Source: Rhodomicrobium vannielii ATCC 17100
GTDB taxonomy: Bacteria > Pseudomonadota > Alphaproteobacteria > Rhizobiales > Rhodomicrobiaceae
DNA length: 64,000 bases
Reading direction: 5' to 3'
Assembly: GCF_000166055.1 (NCBI RefSeq)
Contig: NC_014664.1
Location: 3,503,501 to 3,567,500, forward strand
In this document: positions 17,723 to 26,730 of the stretch, piece by piece
Layout of the letters: every line of letters begins with the position of its first letter
Numbering within the stretch: the stretch's first letter is position 1
The notes under the pieces: model-generated
Seen by the model: the letters and a program-made list of their open reading frames with translations, nothing else
Databases searched by the model: none
Told to the model about the DNA's origin: nothing
Made by a program: the position numbers and the translations under genes

Positions 17723-18949
17723 ATGACCGAAGAATTCCACCGCATCAAACGACTGCCGCCTTACGTGTTCGAGCAAGTGAACAAGCTCAAGGCAGCAGCA
17801 CGAGCGCGTGGGGAAGACATCATCGATCTGGGGATGGGCAATCCGGACCTGCCGACGCCCGACCACATCACCGAAAAGCTGATCGAGACGGTCGGCAAGC
17901 CGCGCACGAACCGCTATTCTGCGTCGCGAGGCATTCCGGGACTGCGGCGCGCGCAGGCAGGGTATTATGACCGCCGCTTCGGCGTGAAGCTGAACCCCGA
18001 CACGCAGGTTGTCGCCACGCTCGGCTCGAAGGAAGGCTTCGCCAATATGGCGCAGGCCATCACCGCGCCGGGCGATCTGGTCCTCGTGCCAAGCCCGACC
18101 TATCCGATCCACGAATTCGGCTTCATCATCTCGGGCGGCACCATCCGCCACGTGCCGGCGAGCGTGGACGACACGTTCCTTAGCGCGGTCGACAAGGCCG
18201 TGAAGCACAGCGTGCCGAAGCCGCTCGCGCTCATCATATCCTATCCGTCCAACCCGACGGCGCTGATGGCGAGCCTCGACTTCTACAAGGAAGTCATCGA
18301 CTACGCGAAGAAGCACGATCTCATCGTTCTGTCCGATGTCGCCTATGCCGAGATCTACTTCGACGACAACCCGCCGCCGTCCATCCTTCAGGTGCCGGGC
18401 GCGTTCGATGTCGCGGTGGAGTTCACCTCGCTGTCGAAGACCTATTCCATGCCCGGCTGGCGTATGGGCTTCTGCGTCGGCAACGAGCGGCTTTGCGCTG
18501 CGCTCGCGCGCGTGAAGTCGTATCTCGACTACGGCGCGTTCACGCCGATCCAGGTCGCCGCGACCGCCGCACTGAACGGCCCGCAAGATTGCGTCGAGGA
18601 GATGCGCCAGATTTACAAGCGCCGCCGCGATTGCCTCGTGGAGACATTCGAGCGCGCGGGTTGGCCGATCCCGGCTCCGGGCGGCACGATGTTCGCCTGG
18701 GCGCCGCTGCCTCCCGGCTGGGAGAAGGTCGGCTCCCTCGAATTCTCGAAGCTGCTGCTTGAAAAGGCTGGCGTCGCCGTCTCGCCTGGCCTCGGCTTCG
18801 GTGAATATGGCGAAGGCTTCGTCCGTATCGCGCTTGTCGAGAACGAGCACCGCATTCGGCAGGCGGCCCGCGCGGTCAAGAAGTTTCTATCGTCGGGCGA
18901 GCAGACGCTGCACAACGTCATCCCGTTCGCCGAGGCTGGCGCGCGCTAG
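17723..18949 (+). CDS. Class I/II PLP aminotransferase (AlaC / LL-diaminopimelate aminotransferase-like)
   Basis: A 408-residue fold-type I aminotransferase. The PLP-binding lysine is K239 in S-L-S-K-T-Y-S-M-P-G-W-R. Other signatures are the N-terminal G-M-G-N-P-D-L-P-T-P, the Y-P-S-N-P-T motif and a C-terminal F-V-R-I-A-L carrying the carboxylate-binding Arg. This subgroup is often annotated LL-diaminopimelate aminotransferase but in proteobacteria usually acts as a glutamate-pyruvate (alanine) transaminase like E. coli AlaC. Substrate is not decided by sequence alone. In many relatives a homoserine dehydrogenase gene follows; here a PLP decarboxylase does. Confidence 0.88.
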   Translation: MTEEFHRIKRLPPYVFEQVNKLKAAARARGEDIIDLGMGNPDLPTPDHITEKLIETVGKPRTNRYSASRGIPGLRRAQAGYYDRRFGVKLNPDTQVVATLGSKEGFANMAQAITAPGDLVLVPSPTYPIHEFGFIISGGTIRHVPASVDDTFLSAVDKAVKHSVPKPLALIISYPSNPTALMASLDFYKEVIDYAKKHDLIVLSDVAYAEIYFDDNPPPSILQVPGAFDVAVEFTSLSKTYSMPGWRMGFCVGNERLCAALARVKSYLDYGAFTPIQVAATAALNGPQDCVEEMRQIYKRRRDCLVETFERAGWPIPAPGGTMFAWAPLPPGWEKVGSLEFSKLLLEKAGVAVSPGLGFGEYGEGFVRIALVENEHRIRQAARAVKKFLSSGEQTLHNVIPFAEAGAR

Positions 18950-19194
18950 CAGCCCGCCAAGTCATAAAAAACCCTCCGCGTCGGAGCGCCGATCCGCCCT
19001 GCGCGGAGCGGCTCCGGCGTGACGGATGCGGCCGGAAATTCCGGCCCGCGCGGCCCTCTTGTCATCGTCAAGGATGCCGGCTCCACCGCGACCGGCGACA
19101 TCTCGCGCGGGTGACGAATGAGTTTGAATTTGCTCCCCTTTCAAAAGAACGAGAAAAGTCGCCACTGCTTCGGCCACTTCGAGAGGGATGATCC

Positions 19195-20613
19195 ATGGAC
19201 GCGCAGGACTTCCGCCGCTTCGGGCACCAGTTGATCGATTGGGTCGCGGATTACCGGGAGGGCCTCGCCAGCCGCCCCGTCATGAGCGAGGCGCAGCCGG
19301 GCGACATCCGCGCGAAGTTTCCCGCGCACCCGCCGCAGAAGGGCGGGCGGCTTGACGAAGCCGTGGCCGCGCTCGACCGCGACGTGCTCCCAGGCATCAC
19401 GCATTGGAACCACCCGAGCTTCTTCGCCTACTTCCCCAGCAATACGAGCTACGCGTCGATCCTCGCGGATTTGGTAATCGCCGGACTCGGCGCACAAGGC
19501 ATGAGCTGGCAGACGAGCCCCGCCGCGACCGAGGTGGAGGAAGTCGTCATGGACTGGCTTCGGCAGATGGTGGGTCTTGGCGAGGCATTTACGGGCGTCA
19601 TCCACGACACGGCCAGTACCGCGACCCTCACCGCCCTTCTCAGCGCCCGCGAGCGCGCCTCGAACTTCAGCCAGAACGGCCGGGGACTTCAGTCCGGCGA
19701 CGCGCCGCTTGTAGTGTATGCCTCCGACCAGAGCCACAGCAGCATCGAGAAGGCGGCGCTGCTCGCCGGTTTCGGCCGCGATCATCTGCGCCTCATCGAG
19801 ACCGACGACGACCACGCGATCCGGCTCGATCTGCTGGAAGCGGCCATCGCCGAGGATGTGCGCCGCGGCTTGCGCCCCTGCGCCGTCATCGCCTGCATCG
19901 GCACCACGGGCACCACCGCCGTCGATCCGCTGGCGAAAATCGCCGACATCGCTGCGCGCTTCGGCCCGTGGCTCCACGTCGACGCCGCAATGGCGGGCAC
20001 CGCGATGGTGCTGCCCGAATGCCGCGACCACTGGACGGGTATCGAACGCGCCGACTCGCTGGTCTTCAATCCGCACAAGTGGATGGGCGTCGGCTTCGAC
20101 TTCAGCGCCTATTACGTGCGCGACCCGGAGCATCTGATCCGCGTCATGAGCACCAATCCGAGCTATCTCCAGACGAAGCAGGACGGCGCGGTGAAGAATT
20201 ACCGCGACTGGCATATCCAGCTCGGCCGACGCTTCCGCGCGCTCAAGCTCTGGTTCCATCTCATGGATGTGGGTGTCGAGGGCGTGCAGGCGCTCGTGCG
20301 GCGCGACCTTGGCAATGCGCAATGGTTCAAGGACCGGGTCGACGCCGCTGCCGATTGGGAACGCCTCGCGCCGGTGCCGTTTCAGACCATCTGCGTCCGC
20401 CATGTCCCCGCCGCGCTCAAGGGCGACGAGGCCGCGCTGAAGGCGCACAATCTGGAATTGGCGCGAAGGGTGAATGAAGGCGGCGAGGCCTACATCACGC
20501 CCGCCCTCCTCAAGGGGAAGCAGATCCTGCGAGTGAGCATCGGCGCAACCGCGACCGAGCGCGCGGAGGTGCAAGCGCTGTGGGTGCTGCTGAACGAGGC
20601 GGCCGCTCCTTAA
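19195..20613 (+). CDS. PLP-dependent aromatic-amino-acid-type decarboxylase
   Basis: A 472-residue group II decarboxylase. The PLP lysine is K295 in N-P-H-K-W-M-G, and the Asp that contacts the pyridine nitrogen lies in the H-V-D-A-A motif (residues about 262-266). The N-terminal region has the T-H-W-N-H-P-S-F-F-A-Y-F signature of the aromatic-L-amino-acid decarboxylase branch. Likely substrates are tryptophan, tyrosine, phenylalanine or dopa, giving an arylamine and CO2. It lies 245 bases after the aminotransferase and may not share its transcript. Confidence 0.88.
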   Translation: MDAQDFRRFGHQLIDWVADYREGLASRPVMSEAQPGDIRAKFPAHPPQKGGRLDEAVAALDRDVLPGITHWNHPSFFAYFPSNTSYASILADLVIAGLGAQGMSWQTSPAATEVEEVVMDWLRQMVGLGEAFTGVIHDTASTATLTALLSARERASNFSQNGRGLQSGDAPLVVYASDQSHSSIEKAALLAGFGRDHLRLIETDDDHAIRLDLLEAAIAEDVRRGLRPCAVIACIGTTGTTAVDPLAKIADIAARFGPWLHVDAAMAGTAMVLPECRDHWTGIERADSLVFNPHKWMGVGFDFSAYYVRDPEHLIRVMSTNPSYLQTKQDGAVKNYRDWHIQLGRRFRALKLWFHLMDVGVEGVQALVRRDLGNAQWFKDRVDAAADWERLAPVPFQTICVRHVPAALKGDEAALKAHNLELARRVNEGGEAYITPALLKGKQILRVSIGATATERAEVQALWVLLNEAAAP

Positions 20614-20775
20614 TTAGCCGGTGAGGTCGCGTCCTTGGCAAGGCGTTGTCGCTCGGGCAATCTGCGAGCGTTCAAGGTTGCGGCACGCCGTGCGGCGCGA
20701 TTCCGCATAGGCCGTGCGTTCAAGGTGGCGCGGCTCGCGCCCCGGCGTCGTCAACCCCCGCAGCCGGGTGGTGGA

Positions 20776-21381
20776 TCAGTTCACGCCGAGTTTCACCGTC
20801 GCCTCGATCTGCGGCTTCATCTCGCGAACGATGGCGACGTTTTGCGCTGGCGGCTCCTTCGCGAGTTCCTCGCCAGCCTTATCGAGGTTTTCCTTGAGCT
20901 TCGCCTTCTGCTTCTCGTTCAGGAGCCCAAGCTTCTCAAGCTCCTTCATGGCGTTGTCCTTGTGCTTGTCGAGCGTATCGCGCGCCACGCCACGCGATGG
21001 CCCCACGGTCAGATGCAAGTAAGCCTGAGCGATGGCGCGGCCCGTGTCGGCCCAGTCGGCCACATCGGTGAAGCCGTGCTTACCGGCGATGGCCTTCGCT
21101 TCGGTCTTGAGCCTGGATTTTTTCACCGCCTTGACGACGGCGCCGATGGGATTTTTCGAGGCATCCTGATCCGCGCTCGCCTGAAGTCCCTCGGTGATCG
21201 CGATGGCGCGCATCTCGGTGAAGGAATCGAGGAAACGCGTCACGCTCTCGCGCGTGAGGCCTCCATCCTTCGCGGCCGCTGATCCGATGGTCGGACTGAC
21301 AGTTGCCGCAAGCGTCATTAAAATGACAGCCATCAGTTTTCGCAGGTCGATTTTCCGAAAGTCGTTCACGCCCAGATCCAT
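20776..21381 (-). CDS. Secreted helical protein of unknown function
   Basis: A 201-residue protein. An N-terminal segment (about residues 14-36) looks like a Sec signal peptide ending near S-A-A-A-K. The mature part is alpha-helical, Lys/Ala/Glu-rich and close to a coiled coil, especially 150-185 (repeated E-K-L, K-A-K-L-K-E-N-L). No catalytic motif is recognised. It is divergent from the thioesterase gene with 71 bases between them. Codon use is typical of its neighbours, supporting a real gene. Confidence 0.65.
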   Translation of the reverse strand: MDLGVNDFRKIDLRKLMAVILMTLAATVSPTIGSAAAKDGGLTRESVTRFLDSFTEMRAIAITEGLQASADQDASKNPIGAVVKAVKKSRLKTEAKAIAGKHGFTDVADWADTGRAIAQAYLHLTVGPSRGVARDTLDKHKDNAMKELEKLGLLNEKQKAKLKENLDKAGEELAKEPPAQNVAIVREMKPQIEATVKLGVN

Positions 21382-21452
21382 ATTTCCGCCCCCGGCTTGC
21401 CGCTCTTGCCCGTGATCCCCCGAAATCTTGGTGAAATAACGGAGATGCCATC

Positions 21453-21902
21453 TTGGACGCCCACGATAACGCGAAGCTGACCCCGCCGAAGATGACGGCC
21501 GCCGAGGTGAGCGCCTTTCTCGTGCAGGTTTTCCCGCAGTTCGCTATCGGGCGCTCCTACAAGATCGAGGAAACCCGCCACGGCTTCGCGCGCATGCACA
21601 TGGTCTACGGCGATCACCTGCTGCGGCCCGGCGGCACGATTTCGGGCCCCGCGATGTTCACGCTCGCCGATGTGGCGATGTATGCGGCCGTGCTCGCCAC
21701 CATCGGCCCGGTCGCGCTCGCGGTCACGACGAGCCTCACGATCAACTTTCTCCGCAAGCCCGAGCCGCGCGACATGATCGGCGAGGCGCGCATGCTGAAG
21801 CTCGGCAAGCGACTCGCGGTCGGCGAGATCGGGCTCGTCTCGGAGGGCGAGAGCGAGCTTGCGGCGCACGCAACGGCCACCTATTCGGTGCCGCCGCATT
21901 GA
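21453..21902 (+). CDS. PaaI-type hotdog-fold thioesterase
   Basis: A 149-residue protein of the acyl-CoA thioesterase (PaaI/4HBT) group. The region L-R-P-G-G-T-I-S-G-P-A-M-F-T-L-A-D holds the hotdog helix with the catalytic Asp, and the T-S-L-T-I-N-F-L-R-K-P strand follows. It should hydrolyse acyl- or aryl-CoA esters in the cytoplasm; substrate unknown. A TTG start at 21453 is taken because GGAG lies 8 bases upstream; the ATG at 21492 is an alternative. The stop codon abuts a hairpin at 21903. Confidence 0.85.
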   Translation: MDAHDNAKLTPPKMTAAEVSAFLVQVFPQFAIGRSYKIEETRHGFARMHMVYGDHLLRPGGTISGPAMFTLADVAMYAAVLATIGPVALAVTTSLTINFLRKPEPRDMIGEARMLKLGKRLAVGEIGLVSEGESELAAHATATYSVPPH

Positions 21903-21939
21903 GGTATCAAGATACCGCGTCGTGCGGTATTATGATACC
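21903..21939 (+). terminator. Hairpin immediately after the thioesterase gene
   Basis: Two 16-base arms (21903-21918 and 21924-21939, 14 of 16 paired) close a 5-nt loop. The left arm is itself nearly self-complementary (GGTATC/GATACC). It follows the stop codon directly, with only a weak T tract. Probably an end-of-transcript structure before the rplM promoter. Confidence 0.55.
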
Positions 21940-21998
21940 ATTCTCGTAACGCGTTGTTTTTGCGTAGTTATTATTCGCCATGCGCCGCTCGTGTGCCG

Positions 21999-22027
21999 TT
22001 GACATGGCCCGCTGCGTCAACTACTTA
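21999..22027 (+). promoter_or_regulatory. Predicted sigma-70-type promoter of rplM-rpsI
   Basis: TTGACA (21999-22004), a 17-base spacer and TACTTA (22022-22027), about 65 bases before the rplM ATG. A perfect -35 with ideal spacing fits strong ribosomal-protein expression. Confidence 0.6.
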
Positions 22028-22092
22028 TTGTCCCCAATCGGGCCATGCGGCCCCCTTTTTTATTGGAGCCCGGCCCGTCCGGACATTCTCTC

Positions 22093-22560
22093 ATGGCAAC
22101 CTTTTCCGCTAAACCATCCGACATCGAGAAGAAGTGGATTCTGATCGATGCCGAGGGCCTCGTGGTCGGCCGCCTCGCGACGATCATCGCGAACCGACTG
22201 CGCGGCAAGCACAAGCCCACCTTTACCCCGCACATGGATGACGGCGACAACATCATCGTCATCAACGCCGCGAAAGTCGTCTTCACCGGCAACAAGTTGC
22301 ACGACAAGATCTACTATCGCCACACCAACCATCCCGGCGGCATCAAGGAACGGCGTCCGTTCGAGGTGCTCGGCAGCAAGTTCCCCGGTCGCGTGCTTGA
22401 AAAGGCCGTTGAGCGCATGGTTCCGCGCGGTCCGCTCGGTCGTCAGCAGATGACGAACCTTCGCATCTATCCGGGTGCGGAGCATCCGCACGCTGCGCAA
22501 AATCCTGAGACGCTCGATGTCCGGGCTCTGAACTCCAAGAACGTGGCGAGGGCCCGCTGA
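22093..22560 (+). CDS. rplM: 50S ribosomal protein L13
   Basis: A 155-residue protein matching L13: [15 protein letters not shown] near the N-terminus and [11 protein letters not shown] in the conserved central part. The ATG at 22093 gives the expected N-terminus; the frame extends upstream but without a plausible start. L13 is an early assembly protein of the large subunit. The stop overlaps the rpsI start (TGATG), and the rplM-rpsI pair is universal in bacteria. Confidence 0.98.
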   Translation: MATFSAKPSDIEKKWILIDAEGLVVGRLATIIANRLRGKHKPTFTPHMDDGDNIIVINAAKVVFTGNKLHDKIYYRHTNHPGGIKERRPFEVLGSKFPGRVLEKAVERMVPRGPLGRQQMTNLRIYPGAEHPHAAQNPETLDVRALNSKNVARAR

Positions 22561-23057
22561 TGTCTGAGACAAGCGCAAAGACCTTTTCCGGTCTCGACAA
22601 GGGCGCCGCAACCGCCGCTCCCGTCGCCGAGGATCGCTCGCGTCCGGTTCACGTCCAGAAGCTCGACGCTCACGGCCGCGCTTACGCGACCGGCAAGCGC
22701 AAGAACGCCGTCGCCCGCGTCTGGGTGAAGCCCGGCGTCGGCAAGATCGTGGTCAACGACAAGGATCATGAGGCGTATTTCGCGCGCCCCGTGCTCCAGA
22801 TGATCCTGAAGCAGCCGCTCGTGACCGCCAACCGCCTCAGCCAGTACGACATCTACGCGACTGTCGCCGGCGGCGGCCTCTCCGGTCAGGCGGGCGCGGT
22901 TCGCCATGGCCTGTCGAAGGCGCTCACCTATTACGAGCCGGAGCTTCGCACGATCCTCAAGAAGGAAGGCTTCCTCACCCGCGACAGCCGCGTGGTGGAA
23001 CGCAAGAAGTACGGCAAGGCCAAAGCCCGCCGCAGCTTCCAGTTCTCGAAGCGCTAA
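22560..23057 (+). CDS. rpsI: 30S ribosomal protein S9
   Basis: A 165-residue protein with the S9 core ([13 protein letters not shown], then [14 protein letters not shown]) and the basic C-terminus ending F-S-K-R that reaches the decoding centre. The N-terminus has a roughly 40-residue extension typical of alphaproteobacterial S9. It is coupled to rplM by a one-base overlap and followed by a strong terminator. Confidence 0.98.
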   Translation: MSETSAKTFSGLDKGAATAAPVAEDRSRPVHVQKLDAHGRAYATGKRKNAVARVWVKPGVGKIVVNDKDHEAYFARPVLQMILKQPLVTANRLSQYDIYATVAGGGLSGQAGAVRHGLSKALTYYEPELRTILKKEGFLTRDSRVVERKKYGKAKARRSFQFSKR

Positions 23058-23100
23058 TGGCGAGGGCGCTTCGGGCGCTCTCATCGATTTCCTGTCGATC

Positions 23101-23140
23101 AACCCGCCTTCCGGTGTTACACCGAAAGGCGGGTTTTTTA
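23101..23140 (+). terminator. Intrinsic terminator of rplM-rpsI
   Basis: AACCCGCCTTCCGGTG pairs with CACCGAAAGGCGGGTT with one mismatch, giving a long GC-rich stem with a TTA loop, followed by TTTTTATT. It lies 43 bases after the rpsI stop. Confidence 0.9.
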
Positions 23141-23203
23141 TTGCGATGCCAGCGTCCCCTCATCGGGCAATGGAGGTGAGCGGGGTCCGCAAAGAGGCTT
23201 GAT

Positions 23204-24259
23204 ATGCCAAATACCACGGGCGAAAAAATTAAAATCGGCGTGATCGGAGCGAGCGGCTATACGGGGGCGGATCTCATCCGCCTTGCCGCCTGCCATCCGG
23301 GCATGGAAATCTCGGCGCTCGCGGCGAACACGCACGCGGGCAAGCCGCTGGCGGACGTTTTCCCGCATCTCGGTTTCGTCGACGCGCCGCCGCTCGTCAA
23401 GGCGGAGGAGGTCGACTGGTCGAGCCTAGATGCCGTGTTCTGCGGGCTTCCGCACGGCACCGCGCAGGACATCATCGCCACGCTGCCTGAAAGCGTGAAG
23501 GTTATCGACATGTCCGCCGACTTCCGGCTGAAGGACACGTCCACCTACGCGAAATGGTACGGCCGCGAGCACGCGGCGACGCATCTCCTCGAAGGCGCGG
23601 CCTACGGGCTGACGGAGCATAATCGCGAGGCGATCCGGGCCGCGCGGCTCGTCGCATGCCCCGGCTGCTATCCGACCGCAACACTGCTCGCCCTGCTTCC
23701 GCTCGTCGCCGCGAAGCTGGTCGACGCGTCCGACATCATCGTCGACGCGAAGTCGGGCGTGTCCGGCGCGGGGCGCTCGCTGAAGCAGAACATCCTGTTC
23801 TCGGAGGCGGGCGAAGGGCTTTCGCCCTACGCCATCGCGGGCCACCGTCACGCACCCGAAATCGAGCAGGAAATCTCGAAGGCTGCGGGCGCGAACGTGT
23901 TCGTCAATTTCACGCCGCATCTCGTGCCGATGAGCCGGGGCGAACTCGTCACGTGCTATGTGAGGCTCGCTGGCGGCCACACCGCCGCCGATCTCGCCGC
24001 CGCGTTGGCCGAGCGCTACACGGGCGAGCCTTTCGTCAAGCTCGCGCCCAAGGGCACACTGCCCTCCACGCAGTTCGTACGCGGATCGAATTTCTGCATG
24101 ATCGGGGTCTATGCCGACCGCATTCCCGGCCGCGCGATCGTCGTCTCCGCCATCGACAACCTCGTAAAGGGGTCTGCCGGACAGGCGGTGCAGAATTTCA
24201 ACCTCATGTTCGGCTTCGAGGAAACGGCGGGCATCGCCCAGCAACCGCTGTTCCCCTGA
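23204..24259 (+). CDS. argC: N-acetyl-gamma-glutamyl-phosphate reductase
   Basis: A 351-residue enzyme of the type 1 ArgC family. The NADP-binding G-A-S-G-Y-T-G motif is at residues 16-22 and the catalytic cysteine is C155 in A-C-P-G-C-Y-P-T. A conserved H-R-H region follows at about 225. It reduces N-acetylglutamyl phosphate to the semialdehyde in arginine synthesis. The rplM-rpsI-argC order is common in alphaproteobacteria, although the terminator at 23101 separates argC from rpsI transcription. Confidence 0.97.
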   Translation: MPNTTGEKIKIGVIGASGYTGADLIRLAACHPGMEISALAANTHAGKPLADVFPHLGFVDAPPLVKAEEVDWSSLDAVFCGLPHGTAQDIIATLPESVKVIDMSADFRLKDTSTYAKWYGREHAATHLLEGAAYGLTEHNREAIRAARLVACPGCYPTATLLALLPLVAAKLVDASDIIVDAKSGVSGAGRSLKQNILFSEAGEGLSPYAIAGHRHAPEIEQEISKAAGANVFVNFTPHLVPMSRGELVTCYVRLAGGHTAADLAAALAERYTGEPFVKLAPKGTLPSTQFVRGSNFCMIGVYADRIPGRAIVVSAIDNLVKGSAGQAVQNFNLMFGFEETAGIAQQPLFP

Positions 24260-24400
24260 CCCTTCGGGGGCCTTGCATTGGAAACACAGCAGGGCAAAAA
24301 ATCCGATCTATACCGAAATGACATAAACTCGTGCCGGCCGGTGTGATAAGAGCCGCTATCTCACGAATCATAGACTTTCGTTCGGCATCAGAGGACAACC

Positions 24401-24850
24401 ATGGTCCGAAACGTTCTCATCGCCGTCTTGGCCGTCGCGCTGGCGGGCGTCGCCTATCAATACCAGCAGGTTGCTGCGTCGGTCGACCAGCAGGCGAAGC
24501 TTGTGATCGAAACGCGGGACAAGGCCGAGAAGGAATTGCAAGCCTTGCGTGACAAGCTCGCGTCGGAAGAACGCGCGCGGCAGGTTGTCGAAAAGGACTC
24601 GAAGGCCGTATCCGCAAAGCTGGCTGAGGAACAGACGGCGCGCGATGCCGCAGAGCACGCAGTGAAAGCTGCGCAAACGAAGCAGGCTGAGCTTCAGACC
24701 GCGCTTGATGTCGCGCAGCAGGAGGCCCGCCAGGCTCACGAGTCGCTCGACCGGGTTCAGCGCGAGAAGGAAAACGCCGAGCTTACCGCCAAGCAGGCGC
24801 TTGAAATGCTCGCCCGCGAGAAGAAGCCGGGGCAAGGGCCGCGAGGCTGA
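24401..24850 (+). CDS. Membrane-anchored coiled-coil protein, unknown function
   Basis: A 149-residue protein. Residues 3-22 form a single hydrophobic anchor or uncleaved signal. The rest is one continuous charged helix (about 28-140) rich in Ala, Glu, Lys and Gln with heptad spacing, predicted to be a coiled coil. The last residues are Pro/Gly-rich. Not recognised as a named family; probably a periplasmic-facing structural or scaffold protein. It is convergent with the extensin-like gene. Confidence 0.65.
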   Translation: MVRNVLIAVLAVALAGVAYQYQQVAASVDQQAKLVIETRDKAEKELQALRDKLASEERARQVVEKDSKAVSAKLAEEQTARDAAEHAVKAAQTKQAELQTALDVAQQEARQAHESLDRVQREKENAELTAKQALEMLAREKKPGQGPRG

Positions 24851-24952
24851 GACGCCGCTCGCAAAATTGCTTCGCCAGAAATGGGGATCTGGTCGGGTTA
24901 GCAGCCTGACCGGCGCATTCGTCTCAAACTATAAAGAGAGTGCTTTTTGCTA

Positions 24953-24972
24953 TCGGATGGCCGACCATCCGA
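24953..24972. terminator. Hairpin between convergent genes
   Basis: TCGGATGG (24953-24960) and CCATCCGA (24965-24972) form a perfect 8-bp stem with a 4-base loop between convergent genes. T-rich stretches are weak, so it is a candidate two-way terminator only. Confidence 0.4.
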
Positions 24973-25058
24973 ATTTAACTAGTTTCAGCGGGCTCTCGCG
25001 GGGATCGCGCCTGCCCGCCCCCCCCAAGCTATGGCAAAGCCTCCACTTACTCGCCGCC

Positions 25059-26549
25059 TTAAAAGCGGATGCCGAAGGGCAACCTCGCACGGCGGCGGAT
25101 TGGCTTGCGGCGGCGTGTTTCGGCCGCCTTTTGCGCGCGCGGCTTTTCGACTGACTTCTCCGCTATGGCTTTCGGTATCGCTGCCTCGCGCACGGCGGGT
25201 GCAGCCGCTGGAACGGGAGCGGGCGCTACCGTCACCGGCTTCTCGCTTGGCGGTGCCTTGCCGCTGACGGGAACCGGTGGGAGCGGCGGCCCGTAGACAA
25301 CCGGCGTTTCCTTCGACGGCAACGCGCCACTGACTGGGACGGGCGTCGCCGCCTGTTTCGCAGCCAGCGCTTCCGCCCTCCGTTGCGCTTCTCTCGCGCG
25401 TGCCTCCGCACCCGTGAAATCGCACAGGGGGCTTCGCCGCTCCGTCATGTCGAGATGGAGGTGGTTACTGTGCGCATCGTTCGCCTCCGGCCCAAGCGTG
25501 GTGCCGAATATGCGGCATGCGCCCGCGTGGATGGCACGCAGGAAGGCGGCGCGCTCGTCGCCCGCGTCCCAATGATCTTCGAGCACGATCTTTTCGCCGC
25601 GCGCAGTGACGAATGAGCCGATGTCGAGCGCATTCGCATAAGCATGCTGGCTGATCCGCTGGGAAAAGCCTCCGTTGCGCGAGCGGCAGTCGTAGCCGGA
25701 CATCGCACCGACGCGAACGACGGTTGCGTTCAGATGCTCCTTCGCCTTCGGCTGCACGACCTCTGCGAACCAGCGCCGCATCGCTTCACCCAGCTTGCAC
25801 GTGATCGTCGGAGCGGGCGCGAAGGTGACCGCGGGTCCGATCTTCTCTTCGAGCGCCTTCAGGCGGATGGGTGCAGGCGTGCCGCACGCGCCCTCGCGTA
25901 ACGGGTCGAGGCGCTCATGGACAACGCCCAGCGCGGGCAGGCGCCAGTCGCAATCGCGTCGCGCGGCTTCGATTTCGGCCTGCGTCCAGACGATCGGCGG
26001 GGGTGGCGGGCCGAAGACTTCGGCGGGTTTCGATGGCGCTTCGGGCGTGGACACGGCAAGCGACGGCGGTTGAGCGGGCGTGGCGAGCCCTTGCGCTTCC
26101 GGCGCGGCCGTTTTCGGCGCAACCGCCGCCGTGGCCTCGGGCAGCGCCGGCGGCTGCGGGGGCTTCTGAGGCTCCGGCTCCGCGCTCGAAGTCGCCTCAG
26201 GCGGGGCAGTCGGAAAGGCAGGGAGCGGCAGCGGATCGCGCGCCTCACGCGGGGCGGCTTTGCTTCCTGCGGCGGGTGGCGCGGTCGAAACGTCGCTTCG
26301 CCCGCCCTGCGGCTGCGATTTCCGGGCTTGCGTTTCCTCCGCACCGTCCTTCGCCGGGCTGCGCCCGCGCCTGTGCCGATAGCCGCGATGTCTTCGGCGC
26401 GCTTCCACCGCCAGCGACGGCGGGGCCTTCACGATCTGAAACACCCCCGCTGGCGCGGCCGACGCGGGCTGCAGCAGCAAGCAAAGCGCAGCGAACGCCG
26501 AAGCGCCCGCGAGAACAGTCGGTCTGTAGCACCGCGCCGAAAAAAACAT
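25059..26549 (-). CDS. Extensin-like (D-Ala-D-Ala carboxypeptidase-related) secreted protein
   Basis: A 496-residue protein with a signal peptide (about residues 1-31). A long Pro/Ala/Lys-rich low-complexity arm runs to about 180. A compact domain (about 190-385) follows, with paired cysteines and metal-site motifs S-Q-H-A-Y-A-N-A-L-D and H-S-N-H-L-H-L-D. This matches the extensin-like C-terminal family, whose fold and His/Asp pattern resemble LAS-type peptidoglycan peptidases. A second Pro/Ala-rich, basic tail (about 390-496) ends the protein. It probably acts on or binds the cell wall; activity is not proven. Confidence 0.85.
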   Translation of the reverse strand: MFFSARCYRPTVLAGASAFAALCLLLQPASAAPAGVFQIVKAPPSLAVEARRRHRGYRHRRGRSPAKDGAEETQARKSQPQGGRSDVSTAPPAAGSKAAPREARDPLPLPAFPTAPPEATSSAEPEPQKPPQPPALPEATAAVAPKTAAPEAQGLATPAQPPSLAVSTPEAPSKPAEVFGPPPPPIVWTQAEIEAARRDCDWRLPALGVVHERLDPLREGACGTPAPIRLKALEEKIGPAVTFAPAPTITCKLGEAMRRWFAEVVQPKAKEHLNATVVRVGAMSGYDCRSRNGGFSQRISQHAYANALDIGSFVTARGEKIVLEDHWDAGDERAAFLRAIHAGACRIFGTTLGPEANDAHSNHLHLDMTERRSPLCDFTGAEARAREAQRRAEALAAKQAATPVPVSGALPSKETPVVYGPPLPPVPVSGKAPPSEKPVTVAPAPVPAAAPAVREAAIPKAIAEKSVEKPRAQKAAETRRRKPIRRRARLPFGIRF

Positions 26550-26730
26550 GCCGGATCATCCGAAGCGGTTGAGGAATGACTTAAGCGACTTTCAGATTTG
26601 CGCGTCAATCGCGAACTGCCCGCCACCTATTCAGATGCGTTTCCTACGCTCCGCAACCTTTTCGTGCCCGGGAGCCTATCACGTTTCACTGAATCGCGTT
26701 TGGTAATCCGCCCAGCTTCGCCCAAGCACC

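Noticed and set aside
20635-21282. 215-codon plus-strand frame
   Set aside because: It is the antisense of the secreted helical protein gene, which has a signal peptide and ribosome-compatible start.
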